A stretch of 64,000 bases of DNA, from contig JASJAN010000010.1 in the NCBI GenBank assembly GCA_030066985.1, forward strand, positions 23,276 to 87,275, in the 5' to 3' direction. Origin of the DNA: Desulfobacterales bacterium (GTDB lineage: Bacteria; Desulfobacterota; Desulfobacteria; Desulfobacterales; JAHEIW01). The position numbers were made by a program, and so were the translations under genes. The first letter of the stretch is position 1, and each line of letters opens with the position of its first letter. The notes under the pieces were generated by a model, which saw only the letters and a list, made by a program, of their open reading frames with translations, was not told the DNA's origin and did not search any database. This document shows positions 43,569-51,916 of this stretch, one piece after another.

Positions 43569-46049
43569 ATTCGCAGCGCGCAGGCGCAGGTTGATTTCCA
43601 ATCTTTCCAGCGACAGCTTGATCACATCTGTGGCCTTATCGGTTTCTTGCATATAATCTTTAAAAAACTTCTTCACTGCCTGCGGGTCATCCATTCCGGC
43701 CATGGGGACAATCGACGCCACCACTCTTTCATACAGCATGGGGTGAAATTGCTCGATTTGTTCCAGATGCGACACATACCAGTTCCACAGCAGGGGGATG
43801 GCGTGCGGATTGGACGCCATCGCCACCACCGGCACAAATTTATTGCGGGCCGGCACGGTATCCAGGATGTACTGCAGGGCGTTTTCGAGAGGCACTTTTT
43901 CCTTAAAACAACCCAGCGCGACCAGTATATTCATGCGCTCATGTTCGATCTGTGATTTCTGAAAACGCTCATCGAGTGATGAAAACGTCTGCTGATCACC
44001 ACTCAATGCTGCAATTTGCAGAACGCTTTTCATGATGTCCGGATGAACCGCATCACCTTTCAACCACCTCTCAAACTGCCCAGCGGCAAATGCGATGGCA
44101 CTTTCGGCATCGCACAGGGCCGCATGCCAAAGCAGCTGCTCTCTTAAATTAGCCGTGGTATGCTTTTCATCGGGTGCCGGCTCGAATCCGATATCATTGA
44201 GAACTGTTTCAAACCAGGGCCGGACCAGCGCGGCGATGCTTTCCTGCTGTTCAGCCGCCATCACCAGATAGGCGTGTTGCAGGTTATTTGAGATGCTTAC
44301 CAGCGGTAAAAACGCGCTTTCATTTTGGTAATAGGCTAAAAAATCCAGATAATCGCTGAAAGCGGTATCGCCGCGTTTGCACAATGCGAAAAGATCGTTT
44401 TGCAGACCCCAGCGGTCTTCGGGTGACAGTGATTGATCAGCGACCCGTTGTCCCAGAGCAGCCAGATTATCCAAATCGTGGTAGTGGACGATGTAAAATC
44501 CAGTTTGTTGATCATTTATTTTGTAGGCGTCGGCTGCTTTCGGAATTTCAATTTCGTGCGTGCTGCTGTCCATCAGAAATGTCATGCTGTCATCCTCTGC
44601 CGGGCCTGAAAAAAACCGTATCGTAATGGGTACTTGCCAACTCTGGTCGGCCTCAACCGGCAGATAGCTAAACCGCTGCTGGGTCAATTGCAGCTTGTTG
44701 TCGTCCCGCTTAACAGTGATCATCGGAAATCCCGGTTGCTCAATCCAGCTTTTCATCATGCTGCCGACCGGCTGCTCGGATACTTTTTCGAATGAATTCC
44801 AGAGATCCTCACTGGTGGCATTATCGTATTGATAGGCTTTGAGATAGTGTTGCAGGCCCTGCTTAAAATTTTGCGATCCGATGTAACCTTCGACTTGCCG
44901 TAAAATGCTTCCGCCCTTGCTGTAGATGATCGGCGCTGTGCTGACATTGATGACCACATGCTCCCCGCCTGGAATCTCGATGGCGAAATTTTCGAGGAGC
45001 GCATCGCGCGCCATGGCACCGCCGGTACTTCCCCATAAAAACTGCTGCCAGATTTCCCACTGAGGATAATAGTGAGCAACAACCCCATTGCCGAAATAAG
45101 TCGCAAAGCTTTCATTTAACCACAGATATTTCCAGTCTTCCGGTGTGACCAGATTGCCGAACCACTGATGGGCAATCTCGTGAGCAATGACTTCACAGAT
45201 ACGCTCTTCGCCGGATTTAGATGTAATCTCCGGATAATGCAGCAGCAGATTTTCACGAAAGGTAATCGCTCCCCAGTTTTCCATGGCTCCAAAGGCAAAA
45301 TCAGGAATGGCAATCAAATCCATTTTGGGAAGCGGGTAGGGGATGCCGTAATAATCCTCGCAGAAAGCCAGGGACTTGCGGCCAAACTCCAGACCGAACA
45401 TGGCATAGGGCTTCATTCCGGGCAGTGTGGCCACCCGTACCCGGGGGTCTTCGGTGTCCCGGGTAAATTCAAAGTCACCGACACCCAAAAACACCAGATA
45501 GGTTGACATTTTGGGTGTCTGCTCAAAGGTCACGCGCTTTTTTCCATCGTCTAGTGCGGTTTCTTCTTTGATCGCACCGTTTGATATCGCTACCTGGTCG
45601 CTGTCGATATCCATGCTGATATCAAAGGTGGCCTTTTTAGCGGGATGATCCATACATGGAAAGGCTCTGCGGGCATCGCTTTCTTCAAACTGGGTGACGG
45701 CGATATATTGGGTTTGGTCCGCATGGGTATATTGGCTGCGATAAAAACCGGCCATTTTATCGTTGATCTGACCATTATAGTCAATCTGAATTCGAATAGC
45801 CCCCGCCATTTTTTGGGGTAGAACAATTTGTAGCTCTTCTTTTTCGCTGTTAGTTTCAAATTTACACTCGACACAATCGCTTTCTTGTTCGACCGTACAT
45901 TCCTGAATATCGAGTTCTAAACTATTTAGCTGCACCGTATCGATCGCTGTTGGGGCTTCAATTAAAAGCGTCACACTGCCGGCAAATGTAAACTGTTTCA
46001 AATCGGGAATCAGATGAATGCGGTAATTTTCAGGCCTTACGTCCTGCAT
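43566..46049 (-). CDS. M1 family zinc aminopeptidase
   Basis: The 827-residue enzyme removes N-terminal residues from peptides, probably in the cytoplasm since no signal peptide is seen. The exopeptidase motif AFGAMENWGAITFRE and the zinc site VIAHEIAHQWFGNLV with WLNESFATYFG downstream (HExxH-x18-E) are complete. An N-terminal beta domain (about 1-190) and a long C-terminal helical ERAP1-like domain (from about 520) complete the usual plan. The start at 46049 follows GAGGAGGACGCC. It stands as a single gene. The stop codon coincides with the first bases of a GGTTCAG repeat. Confidence 0.93.
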   Translation of the reverse strand: MQDVRPENYRIHLIPDLKQFTFAGSVTLLIEAPTAIDTVQLNSLELDIQECTVEQESDCVECKFETNSEKEELQIVLPQKMAGAIRIQIDYNGQINDKMAGFYRSQYTHADQTQYIAVTQFEESDARRAFPCMDHPAKKATFDISMDIDSDQVAISNGAIKEETALDDGKKRVTFEQTPKMSTYLVFLGVGDFEFTRDTEDPRVRVATLPGMKPYAMFGLEFGRKSLAFCEDYYGIPYPLPKMDLIAIPDFAFGAMENWGAITFRENLLLHYPEITSKSGEERICEVIAHEIAHQWFGNLVTPEDWKYLWLNESFATYFGNGVVAHYYPQWEIWQQFLWGSTGGAMARDALLENFAIEIPGGEHVVINVSTAPIIYSKGGSILRQVEGYIGSQNFKQGLQHYLKAYQYDNATSEDLWNSFEKVSEQPVGSMMKSWIEQPGFPMITVKRDDNKLQLTQQRFSYLPVEADQSWQVPITIRFFSGPAEDDSMTFLMDSSTHEIEIPKAADAYKINDQQTGFYIVHYHDLDNLAALGQRVADQSLSPEDRWGLQNDLFALCKRGDTAFSDYLDFLAYYQNESAFLPLVSISNNLQHAYLVMAAEQQESIAALVRPWFETVLNDIGFEPAPDEKHTTANLREQLLWHAALCDAESAIAFAAGQFERWLKGDAVHPDIMKSVLQIAALSGDQQTFSSLDERFQKSQIEHERMNILVALGCFKEKVPLENALQYILDTVPARNKFVPVVAMASNPHAIPLLWNWYVSHLEQIEQFHPMLYERVVASIVPMAGMDDPQAVKKFFKDYMQETDKATDVIKLSLERLEINLRLRAAN

Positions 46050-46135
46050 GGCGTCCTCCTCGGTGCGATCAATTGGAAAGAGATTAGGTTGACAGGTTAC
46101 GTGAAATAGTTGATCGTATATTCATATTTGTCAAC

Positions 46136-46161
46136 ACGAATAACGAATAACCAATAACAAA
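46136..46161. repeat. Half copy of the TTATTGGTTATT-type repeat
   Basis: CGAATAACGAATAACCAATA followed by ACAAA matches the right half of 35886-35983. It lies between the aminopeptidase and the thiamine-binding gene. Confidence 0.5.
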
Positions 46162-46243
46162 CCGGATTATACCGGCACAGTAATTTTAGACTTTTTCGGA
46201 CGGTTAAAACCATCGTCACTTATAGGGATACAGAGAGGTTATC

Positions 46244-46540
46244 ATGAGCACCATTGTTGAGTTTTCAATTTTTCCGATGGACAAGGGCGAAAGCCTGAGC
46301 CCGTATGTGGCCCGGGCGTTAAAACTGATTCAAGACAGCGGTCTGCCCTACGAGTTGAATCCCATGGGCACCTGTGTGGAAGGGGATTGGGGTGAGGTGA
46401 TGGCTCTGGTGGATCGTTGCTTTCAGGCCCTTGAAAAGGATTGCAACCGCATCAATTTGTCCCTCAAAGCCGACTATCGCAAAGGGCCCGCCGGCCGCAT
46501 GCAAAGTAAAATGGCCTCCGTCAAGGAAAAATTGAAATAA
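46244..46540 (+). CDS. MTH1187-type thiamine-binding protein
   Basis: The 98-residue protein matches the small MTH1187/YkoF-like family that binds thiamine or its precursors. It begins with a beta strand (MSTIVEFSIFPMDKGESLSP), has LPYELNPMGTCVEGDWGEVM in the middle, and ends in a basic tail. Proteins of this family form ferredoxin-like dimers or tetramers and probably sequester or sense the pyrimidine moiety; the true role is not established. It has AGAGAGG upstream of the ATG. No THI-box riboswitch is recognised in the preceding 190 nt. Confidence 0.85.
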   Translation: MSTIVEFSIFPMDKGESLSPYVARALKLIQDSGLPYELNPMGTCVEGDWGEVMALVDRCFQALEKDCNRINLSLKADYRKGPAGRMQSKMASVKEKLK

Positions 46541-46546
46541 CGACAG

Positions 46547-47095
46547 TTATCTTGCGGTGGATTCTGGAAAGCTGGCCTTGGCCCTGTAAACAAAAAGCGA
46601 CCGCACCTTGTCCCAGAAGTCACCACCCAGTACCAAGAAGCTGCAGATAAATATGAAGTCCAACGACAGGGCAATCGGAATGCGGTATTCGGGAAAGCCC
46701 GGCAGCCAATCGAGCGACATGTACGTCAATACCCAGGCGTAGACAGCCGGTATGAGCCACATCACAAGCCCAATATAGTAACGCACCCGACCGACTTCCT
46801 TTGGAGGACCATAGCGACGCAGCATGGCCAGCAAGCGATTTTTGACATAGGCAAAACCGGCCTTGCCCATGAAGGCCACCGCCAGGATGGTGCACACCTC
46901 GGGGCCGCCCACCAGAAAAAGCCCTCCCAATGTTGCTTTCAAGGCAGGTGAAAGATTGGTGAGGGCGACTATTGCAGCACCGACGGGAGTGATACATCCC
47001 AGTGCGAAGAAAATCACACCCAGGCGGAAACGCCAGCCGGGCGGCGGCGTAACGGGCTTGTCTGCAGCCGTGTTTTGAATGGAGGTTTCGGTCAT
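46547..47095 (-). CDS. Transporter-suffix-domain membrane protein
   Basis: The 182 residues have four hydrophobic segments (RLGVIFFALGCITPVGAAIV, ATLGGLFLVGGPEVCTILAV, YYIGLVMWLIPAVYAWVLTY, ALSLDFIFICSFLVLGGDFW) and the final FWDKVRSLF motif. This is the layout of the small proteins annotated as transporter suffix domain. The function is unknown; the domain also occurs as the tail of transporters. It converges on the thiamine-binding gene, with six bases between the stops. A remnant of another membrane protein lies upstream. Confidence 0.7.
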   Translation of the reverse strand: MTETSIQNTAADKPVTPPPGWRFRLGVIFFALGCITPVGAAIVALTNLSPALKATLGGLFLVGGPEVCTILAVAFMGKAGFAYVKNRLLAMLRRYGPPKEVGRVRYYIGLVMWLIPAVYAWVLTYMSLDWLPGFPEYRIPIALSLDFIFICSFLVLGGDFWDKVRSLFVYRAKASFPESTAR

Positions 47096-47121
47096 TTATT
47101 TTTTCTCCTTTGCCATCAATG

Positions 47122-47301
47122 CTATCCGATTTCGGTTTTCAACTGGTCGATCAAATATTCAAATTCGCTCGGATCAACACCGCTGTCACCCTGAAAGGGA
47201 TCGCTCAATTGCAGCACGACATAGAGAACCAGACCAATGAAGACCGTGTAAAGGGAAACAAGAGCGATTAGCAGTGGATGTAGCCTTACCCTTTTTCGTC
47301 T
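47122..47301 (-). pseudogene. C-terminal remnant of a bestrophin-like (DUF4239) membrane protein
   Basis: A minus-strand frame from 47301 to the stop at 47122-47124 reads LHPLLIALVSLYTVFIGLVL, then YVVLQLSDPFQGDSGVDP and EFEYLIDQL. This resembles the C-terminal end of DUF4239 proteins (a helix followed by L(D)xPFxG and a Pro-Ser-F helix). No start codon lies between the preceding in-frame stop at 47302-47304 and the conserved part, and the rest of the protein is missing. The match is from memory of the family pattern, so moderate confidence only. Confidence 0.45.
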
Positions 47302-47323
47302 CTAATGTGAAACTGCCGGACAG

Positions 47324-47617
47324 CTATTCATTTTTATATTTTTCTGAGGCGTCTCTAAATGCTGACTTCAACGCGTTCCAGGCCGTATCCACACCTGATG
47401 TCATGTCGCGCCAGGCCTCGCCGGTGGCCTCGGTCAGTGCTGCTAACTTCGCCTTGCCCTCATCGATTTTGCCTTCAAGGGCTTCAATATGCTGGTTCAT
47501 TTTCAACTGCGCATCGGCGCTGGCGCCGGATGCCTTGGCTTTTAGCCTATCGATTTCAGCCTTCCATTGATCCAGCTGCGCTTTCATCTTCTGCTGGTAC
47601 CGTTCTTTATCATCCAT
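47324..47617 (-). CDS. Coiled-coil protein
   Basis: ATG 47617 gives 97 residues; the frame is open nine codons further upstream, but the best ribosome site (GGAGGGAGA) lies between the two starts. The chain is almost entirely charged helix: YQQKMKAQLDQWKAEIDRLK, HIEALEGKIDEGKAKLAALT, then EAWRDMTSGVDTAWNALKSA. This resembles the many small sll1863-type stress coiled-coil proteins. No membrane segment or signal peptide is present. The function is unknown. Confidence 0.75.
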   Translation of the reverse strand: MDDKERYQQKMKAQLDQWKAEIDRLKAKASGASADAQLKMNQHIEALEGKIDEGKAKLAALTEATGEAWRDMTSGVDTAWNALKSAFRDASEKYKNE

Positions 47618-47791
47618 GTTGTTTGTTCTCCCTCCTATATTCACTCCTTCACAGTGTTGCGCTAATATAATATTGGATTGGCAATTTTCAATGTAGCCCG
47701 GTTTGAAATGTTACATGATCAGGATTGAATGTCAGTCGATCTCCAGGCGATCCCCTTCTTGACTAAATTTTTAGTGCTGCTTAAGTTACGC

Positions 47792-49726
47792 ATGATGAAT
47801 GTAAGCAAAGAAACAACAACCACAGCCTGCACCATGGATTGCCCGGATGCGTGTTCGATTATTGTCAAAGACACCGCAGCAGGCAAAGTCAAGGTGAAGG
47901 GCAATCCTGACAATCCGTTTACCGCCGGATTTGCCTGCGCCAAACTCCAGGATCACGTCAGAAGGGTCCAAAGCCCCCAACGCATCACTTCTCCGCAATT
48001 GAAAACCCAAACCGGTTGGCAGGCCATCAGCTGGGAGGAAGCGCTAAAGCTTTGTGCTGCAAAAATCCAGGCATTACGGTCCCGCCCCACCGCTATTTTG
48101 CATATCCATAACGAGGGTGCCAAAGGCATTTTAAAAGAAGCCACCTCAGTTCTTTTTACCCGTTTAGGAACCAGTCGAGTGCGCGGTTCGCTGTGTGATG
48201 CCGCCGGCTACATGGCCGCCGTGCACGATTTTGGATCCCGCGAAAACAATGACATCAGCGACCTGTTCAATGCCGTTCACATCCTCAATTGGGGTAAAGA
48301 CCTCTCACGCAGCTCGGTTCACACGGCCGCACTGGTCAAACGGGCCCGTAAAAACGGCACCCAGGTCATCACCATATCCCCGGGAGGAGACGGAAACCGG
48401 TCCTATTCAGACCGTCAGGTTCGTATTCGGCCGGGGACGGATCGTTTTCTGGCGGCCGCCGTTTTGCAATTATTGGCGCAAAACGATGGCATCGATCCTG
48501 ATATTTTGCGCCATACCCGTGCGCCGGAGAAGTTTTTAAATTTGATCAAATCCCAGTCGATCAGCCATTTGCTGGCAGCCTGTGATGTGTCCCGGGAGGA
48601 TTTTGAGCAGGTCTACACTTGCTATGCGCACAAAGAGCCGGTAGCCTCTTTGATCGGTACCGGCGTGCAGCGCTATCGATATGGCGGTGAAAATGTGCGA
48701 TTCATCAATGCCCTGGCCTTGCTTTCCGGCAATATTGGCTGCAAGGGCGGCGGCAGTTATTTTCAACTGCACTCTTATCGCAACTTGAATTTAAAATGGC
48801 TGCGGGAACACGAAAAACGACCGCGGCGCTCTTTTCAATTTCCCATCATCGGCCGGGAAATTCTGGCAGCCGAGCAGCCGCCGATTGAGATGATCTGGGT
48901 AAACGGCTCCAATGTCATCAACCAGGCGCCGGATTCGCACCTGATTAAAAAGGCATTTGCCAAGGTTAATTTTAAAGTTGTGGTCGATGCTTTTATGACC
49001 GATACCGCCCAGTGCGCCGACCTGGTGCTGCCCAGTACGCTGATTATGGAGCAGGAAGACATTATCGGGTCTTATCTACACGAGCAGGTTCAATACGTTT
49101 GTCCGGCACTGACGCCTCCCGGTGAGGCCCGCGATGACTACTGGATCCTGCGGCAGGTCGCTCGACGTCTGGACCCACCGCTGGATTTGCCGTCCGCTGA
49201 AGATTGTATGCGGGCTGCCCTGGATTCCCCCTTCCTGTCAACGACGCTAGAACAGTTGCGAGACTGCGGCTGTGTACGCTCCAATCGACCGGCGATTGCT
49301 TACGCGGATCTGCAGTTTGCCCATCAGGATGGCCATTATCGCTTTCCTTACATTCTGCATTCCGAACCGCGACCGCCTGCACAATACCCACTGCGCCTGT
49401 TATCGCTGGTGCGCCGTAAAGCCATACATTCACAGATATTGCCCGAGGATCAAAAGCAGCCTCCGGTGGTATGGATTGCTGCGGACAACCCGTACGTGAA
49501 GAAATTGAACCTGGAAAAGCCTGTAGAGCTGGTCTCGGACTTAGGACGCCTTAGGGTTGCGGTGCAAACCATGGAGGGTCTTCATTCGGAAGTGGTCATT
49601 TACCGCCGTGGAGACTGGATCTGCAAAGGCGGCGGCGTCAACCAGCTGATTGCAGCCCAATTAACCGACATTGGCTCCGGCGCCGCCTACTACGACCAGT
49701 ATGTCAGATTGGAGAATGTTGATTGA
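47792..49726 (+). CDS. Molybdopterin-dependent oxidoreductase (DMSO reductase family)
   Basis: The frame opens at 47729 but the conserved part starts after ATG 47792 or 47795, giving about 645 residues; no strong ribosome site is seen. The [4Fe-4S] motif is CTMDCPDACSI followed by GFACAKL at about residue 50. Next come the cofactor-binding domains: GSLCDAAGYMAAVHDFGSRE, LNWGKDLSRSSVH, ISPGGDGNRSYSDRQVRIRP, and MIWVNGSNVINQAPD. The C-terminal domain ends with VHLs-type segments (QTMEGLHSEVVIYRRGDWIC). A cysteine in GSLCDAAG is a candidate Mo/W ligand. No Tat signal is seen, so it is likely cytoplasmic. No iron-sulfur or membrane partner is encoded nearby, and the substrate is unknown. Confidence 0.85.
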   Translation: MMNVSKETTTTACTMDCPDACSIIVKDTAAGKVKVKGNPDNPFTAGFACAKLQDHVRRVQSPQRITSPQLKTQTGWQAISWEEALKLCAAKIQALRSRPTAILHIHNEGAKGILKEATSVLFTRLGTSRVRGSLCDAAGYMAAVHDFGSRENNDISDLFNAVHILNWGKDLSRSSVHTAALVKRARKNGTQVITISPGGDGNRSYSDRQVRIRPGTDRFLAAAVLQLLAQNDGIDPDILRHTRAPEKFLNLIKSQSISHLLAACDVSREDFEQVYTCYAHKEPVASLIGTGVQRYRYGGENVRFINALALLSGNIGCKGGGSYFQLHSYRNLNLKWLREHEKRPRRSFQFPIIGREILAAEQPPIEMIWVNGSNVINQAPDSHLIKKAFAKVNFKVVVDAFMTDTAQCADLVLPSTLIMEQEDIIGSYLHEQVQYVCPALTPPGEARDDYWILRQVARRLDPPLDLPSAEDCMRAALDSPFLSTTLEQLRDCGCVRSNRPAIAYADLQFAHQDGHYRFPYILHSEPRPPAQYPLRLLSLVRRKAIHSQILPEDQKQPPVVWIAADNPYVKKLNLEKPVELVSDLGRLRVAVQTMEGLHSEVVIYRRGDWICKGGGVNQLIAAQLTDIGSGAAYYDQYVRLENVD

Positions 49727-49730
49727 TAAT

Positions 49731-49996
49731 TTCACCGCAAAGACGCAGAGATCGCAGAGTTTTTTTCTATTTGCTTCCCGCTGAGAGGGCGGGAAGCAAT
49801 AAACAATCTGCCGCCGGCATATTGATTCCAAATGTTAAACTGCGTCCTACCGCTACGACTTATGTGAAATTTTTGTTAGGAAGTATAATTTTTATTTTAA
49901 GATAACCCGCAGGGTTGGCGATATTTTGCCTTGTCGGCCTCTCACCGACAAGGCAAAAAAATTTTCTCTGCGACCTCTGCGTCTCTGCGGTGAGAA
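49731..49996. repeat. Dispersed inverted repeat, CACAGAG type
   Basis: CACCGCAAAGACGCAGAGAT then CGCAGAGTTTTTTT on the left faces TTTCTCTGCGACCTCTGCGT and CTCTGCGGTGAGAAA on the right, some 200 nt apart. Inner palindromic strings (GAGAGGGCGGGAAGCAA; TTGTCGGCCTCTCACCGACAA split around CCTC) add structure. It fills the gap before the next gene. Confidence 0.7.
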
Positions 49997-50017
49997 AAAT
50001 AACAAGGAGACAAATCA

Positions 50018-50698
50018 ATGCCGAAGCCACCCAAGCCGCTGCCGGAGCTGCTGGAAATATGCAATCGCTGGTCCGAATCCATCGAGAAAATATCAGCAGA
50101 AAAGGAACGCATCGCGTTTTTTCAAAATGAGCTGCCGGGTTTTTTGCGGAATCAGTCCCTGTTTGAGCTGCTTTTAAAAAATATCAAAGCCGGCAACCCC
50201 TATCCGGATCTTCGGCAGGCCCAGATGATCGATGATGAAATTTTACTGTATCTTAATCCAAAGCGGCTTTTTTCTCTGCGCATGTTTCTTTACGGTCCGG
50301 GCGATTATACACCGATTCATGATCATAATTCTTGGGGCGTGTCGGGTGCCGCAGTGGGAGAGCTGGGTGTCATCCGCTACAGCCGCGAAGATGACGGTTC
50401 CGTTGAAGGCTTTGCCCAGCTGCTGCAGGCCGCCCCGGTTTACTTGCAGCCGGGTGAAATTGAGCTGACGCGCCCGCTAAACGAGGGCATCCATCAAACG
50501 GGAAATCCGGTTGACGGCACAACTATCATGATCAGTATATACGGAAGCCCCATCCGCCGTCTATATATCAACGGCTTTGATTACAAGGCCAACAAAGTCG
50601 AAAAACTGTATCCGCCGCGTATCAAGAAAAAAATGCTGGCAGTTCAAGCGCTTAAAAATTTAACAGAGGTTCAGAGTTCAGGGTTCAAAGGTTTATAG
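50018..50698 (+). CDS. Cysteine dioxygenase-like cupin protein
   Basis: The 226-residue protein has a cupin core of the cysteine/thiol dioxygenase type: FSLRMFLYGPGDYTPIHDHN followed by SWGVSGAAVGELGV (His pair of HDH as metal ligands), then EIELTRPLNEGIHQTGNPVD with the third His. It would oxidise cysteine or another thiol using O2 and iron, which fits an organism with an oxidase; the substrate is not certain. AAGGAGACAA precedes the ATG. The last residues (TEVQSSGFKGL) come from a GGTTCAG-type repeat that also supplies the stop. Confidence 0.85.
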   Translation: MPKPPKPLPELLEICNRWSESIEKISAEKERIAFFQNELPGFLRNQSLFELLLKNIKAGNPYPDLRQAQMIDDEILLYLNPKRLFSLRMFLYGPGDYTPIHDHNSWGVSGAAVGELGVIRYSREDDGSVEGFAQLLQAAPVYLQPGEIELTRPLNEGIHQTGNPVDGTTIMISIYGSPIRRLYINGFDYKANKVEKLYPPRIKKKMLAVQALKNLTEVQSSGFKGL

Positions 50699-50845
50699 GT
50701 TCGTGCTTACAGCAAATTACCGCCGACAGTTTGTTGAGGGCTCGGTCTTGGTGAAGATGTATCGCGATCTGGGCAAATGAATGCATAATTTTTTATTATA
50801 AACCTCTGAACGCTGAACGCTGAACCTTGAACCTTTGAACCTTTT
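50664..50845. repeat. Dispersed inverted repeat, GGTTCAG type, forming the end of the cupin gene
   Basis: The left half CAGAGGTTCAGAGTTCAGGG and TTCAAAGGTTTATAGGTTC contains the last codons and TAG stop of the upstream gene. The right half (AACCTCTGAACGCTGAACGC, TGAACCTTGAACCTTTGAAC) faces it across about 100 nt. Confidence 0.8.
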
Positions 50846-50881
50846 AGTTGAAAAATGAACACTTCATTAAAGGATTGACAT

Positions 50882-51796
50882 ATGCCAGAAGCGAAAGAAT
50901 ATGACGTTATCATTTTAGGTACTGGTCCGGCCGGTTTGCAGGCCGCCATCCATGCGGCACGCAAAAAAGTTTCCGTGCTGGTACTGGGTAAGGAGACCCG
51001 CAGCAGCGTTTATCATGCCCATGTCGAAAATTTTTGCTGCATTTTCAATATTAGCGGTGAGGAAATATTAAAAACCGGCAGGCAGCAGGCGGTCAATTTT
51101 GGCGCCGAATTGCTTGAAGAGGATGTGCTTAACATACTGCCGGAAGGGCAGAATTTTAAAGTCATCTCTGAAAGTGGAACCGAGCTGCTATGCAAATCAC
51201 TGATTGTCGCCACAGGAACGACGCGCAACAAATTGGGCGTGTCCGGAGAAAAGGAATTTTTGGGCAGCGGGGTTAGCTACTGTGTAGAGTGTGACGCCAA
51301 TTTCTTCAAAGATGAAGATGTCGCCGTTGTCGGCGGTGCCAGTGCGGCTGTCGGTGGTGCCCTCACTTTGTTGGAATATGCCAGCAGCGTTCATCTGATT
51401 TGTGACCAATTGGATGTTGCCGATACACTGGCTGCCGAACTTAAAAACAGTCAAGTGGTTATTCGTGAAAATGAGAAGGTCAAAGAAATTGCCGGTGATG
51501 GCCGCGTTAAAGAAATTGTCCTGGCCGATGATTCTCGCATACCGGTGACAGGTGTCTTTATCGAATTGGGTGCACGGGGCGTTATGGAATTGGCCGCCCA
51601 TATCGGGATCCAATTTGATGACGAGATGAAATATATTGCGACAAATAAAAAAATGGGTACCAATGTACCTGGCATTTATGCTGCCGGTGATATTTGTGGG
51701 CCGCCCTGGCAAATGGCCAAAGCAGTGGGAGAGGGCTGCGTTGCCGGACTTTCTGCGGCCGGTTATGTTAAAAGGATCAAAAGAGCCGCCAGCTAA
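50882..51796 (+). CDS. Thioredoxin reductase-like FAD/NAD(P)H oxidoreductase
   Basis: The 304 residues match low-molecular-weight thioredoxin reductases: FAD-binding YDVIILGTGPAGLQAAIHAA, the redox pair in SYCVECDANFFKDEDVAVVG (C-V-E-C), the NAD(P)H site VAVVGGASAAVGGALTLLEY, and the flavin motif TNVPGIYAAGDICGPPWQMA. It passes electrons from NAD(P)H to a small disulfide protein. No thioredoxin gene is adjacent. Its pair of cysteines is CVEC rather than the usual CATC, so its partner may be different. A flavoprotein and peptidase cluster follows on the same strand. Confidence 0.88.
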   Translation: MPEAKEYDVIILGTGPAGLQAAIHAARKKVSVLVLGKETRSSVYHAHVENFCCIFNISGEEILKTGRQQAVNFGAELLEEDVLNILPEGQNFKVISESGTELLCKSLIVATGTTRNKLGVSGEKEFLGSGVSYCVECDANFFKDEDVAVVGGASAAVGGALTLLEYASSVHLICDQLDVADTLAAELKNSQVVIRENEKVKEIAGDGRVKEIVLADDSRIPVTGVFIELGARGVMELAAHIGIQFDDEMKYIATNKKMGTNVPGIYAAGDICGPPWQMAKAVGEGCVAGLSAAGYVKRIKRAAS

Positions 51797-51916
51797 TCCC
51801 CAGCGGGTCGCCTTTGCTATCAGATCTCGGGCGCCTTTGTTTATGGGTGGTGCTATGGCTTGCAAAGCAATCATCCGCCCATAAATTCATGTATATTTGG
51901 AGAAAGGGATTTTGAA

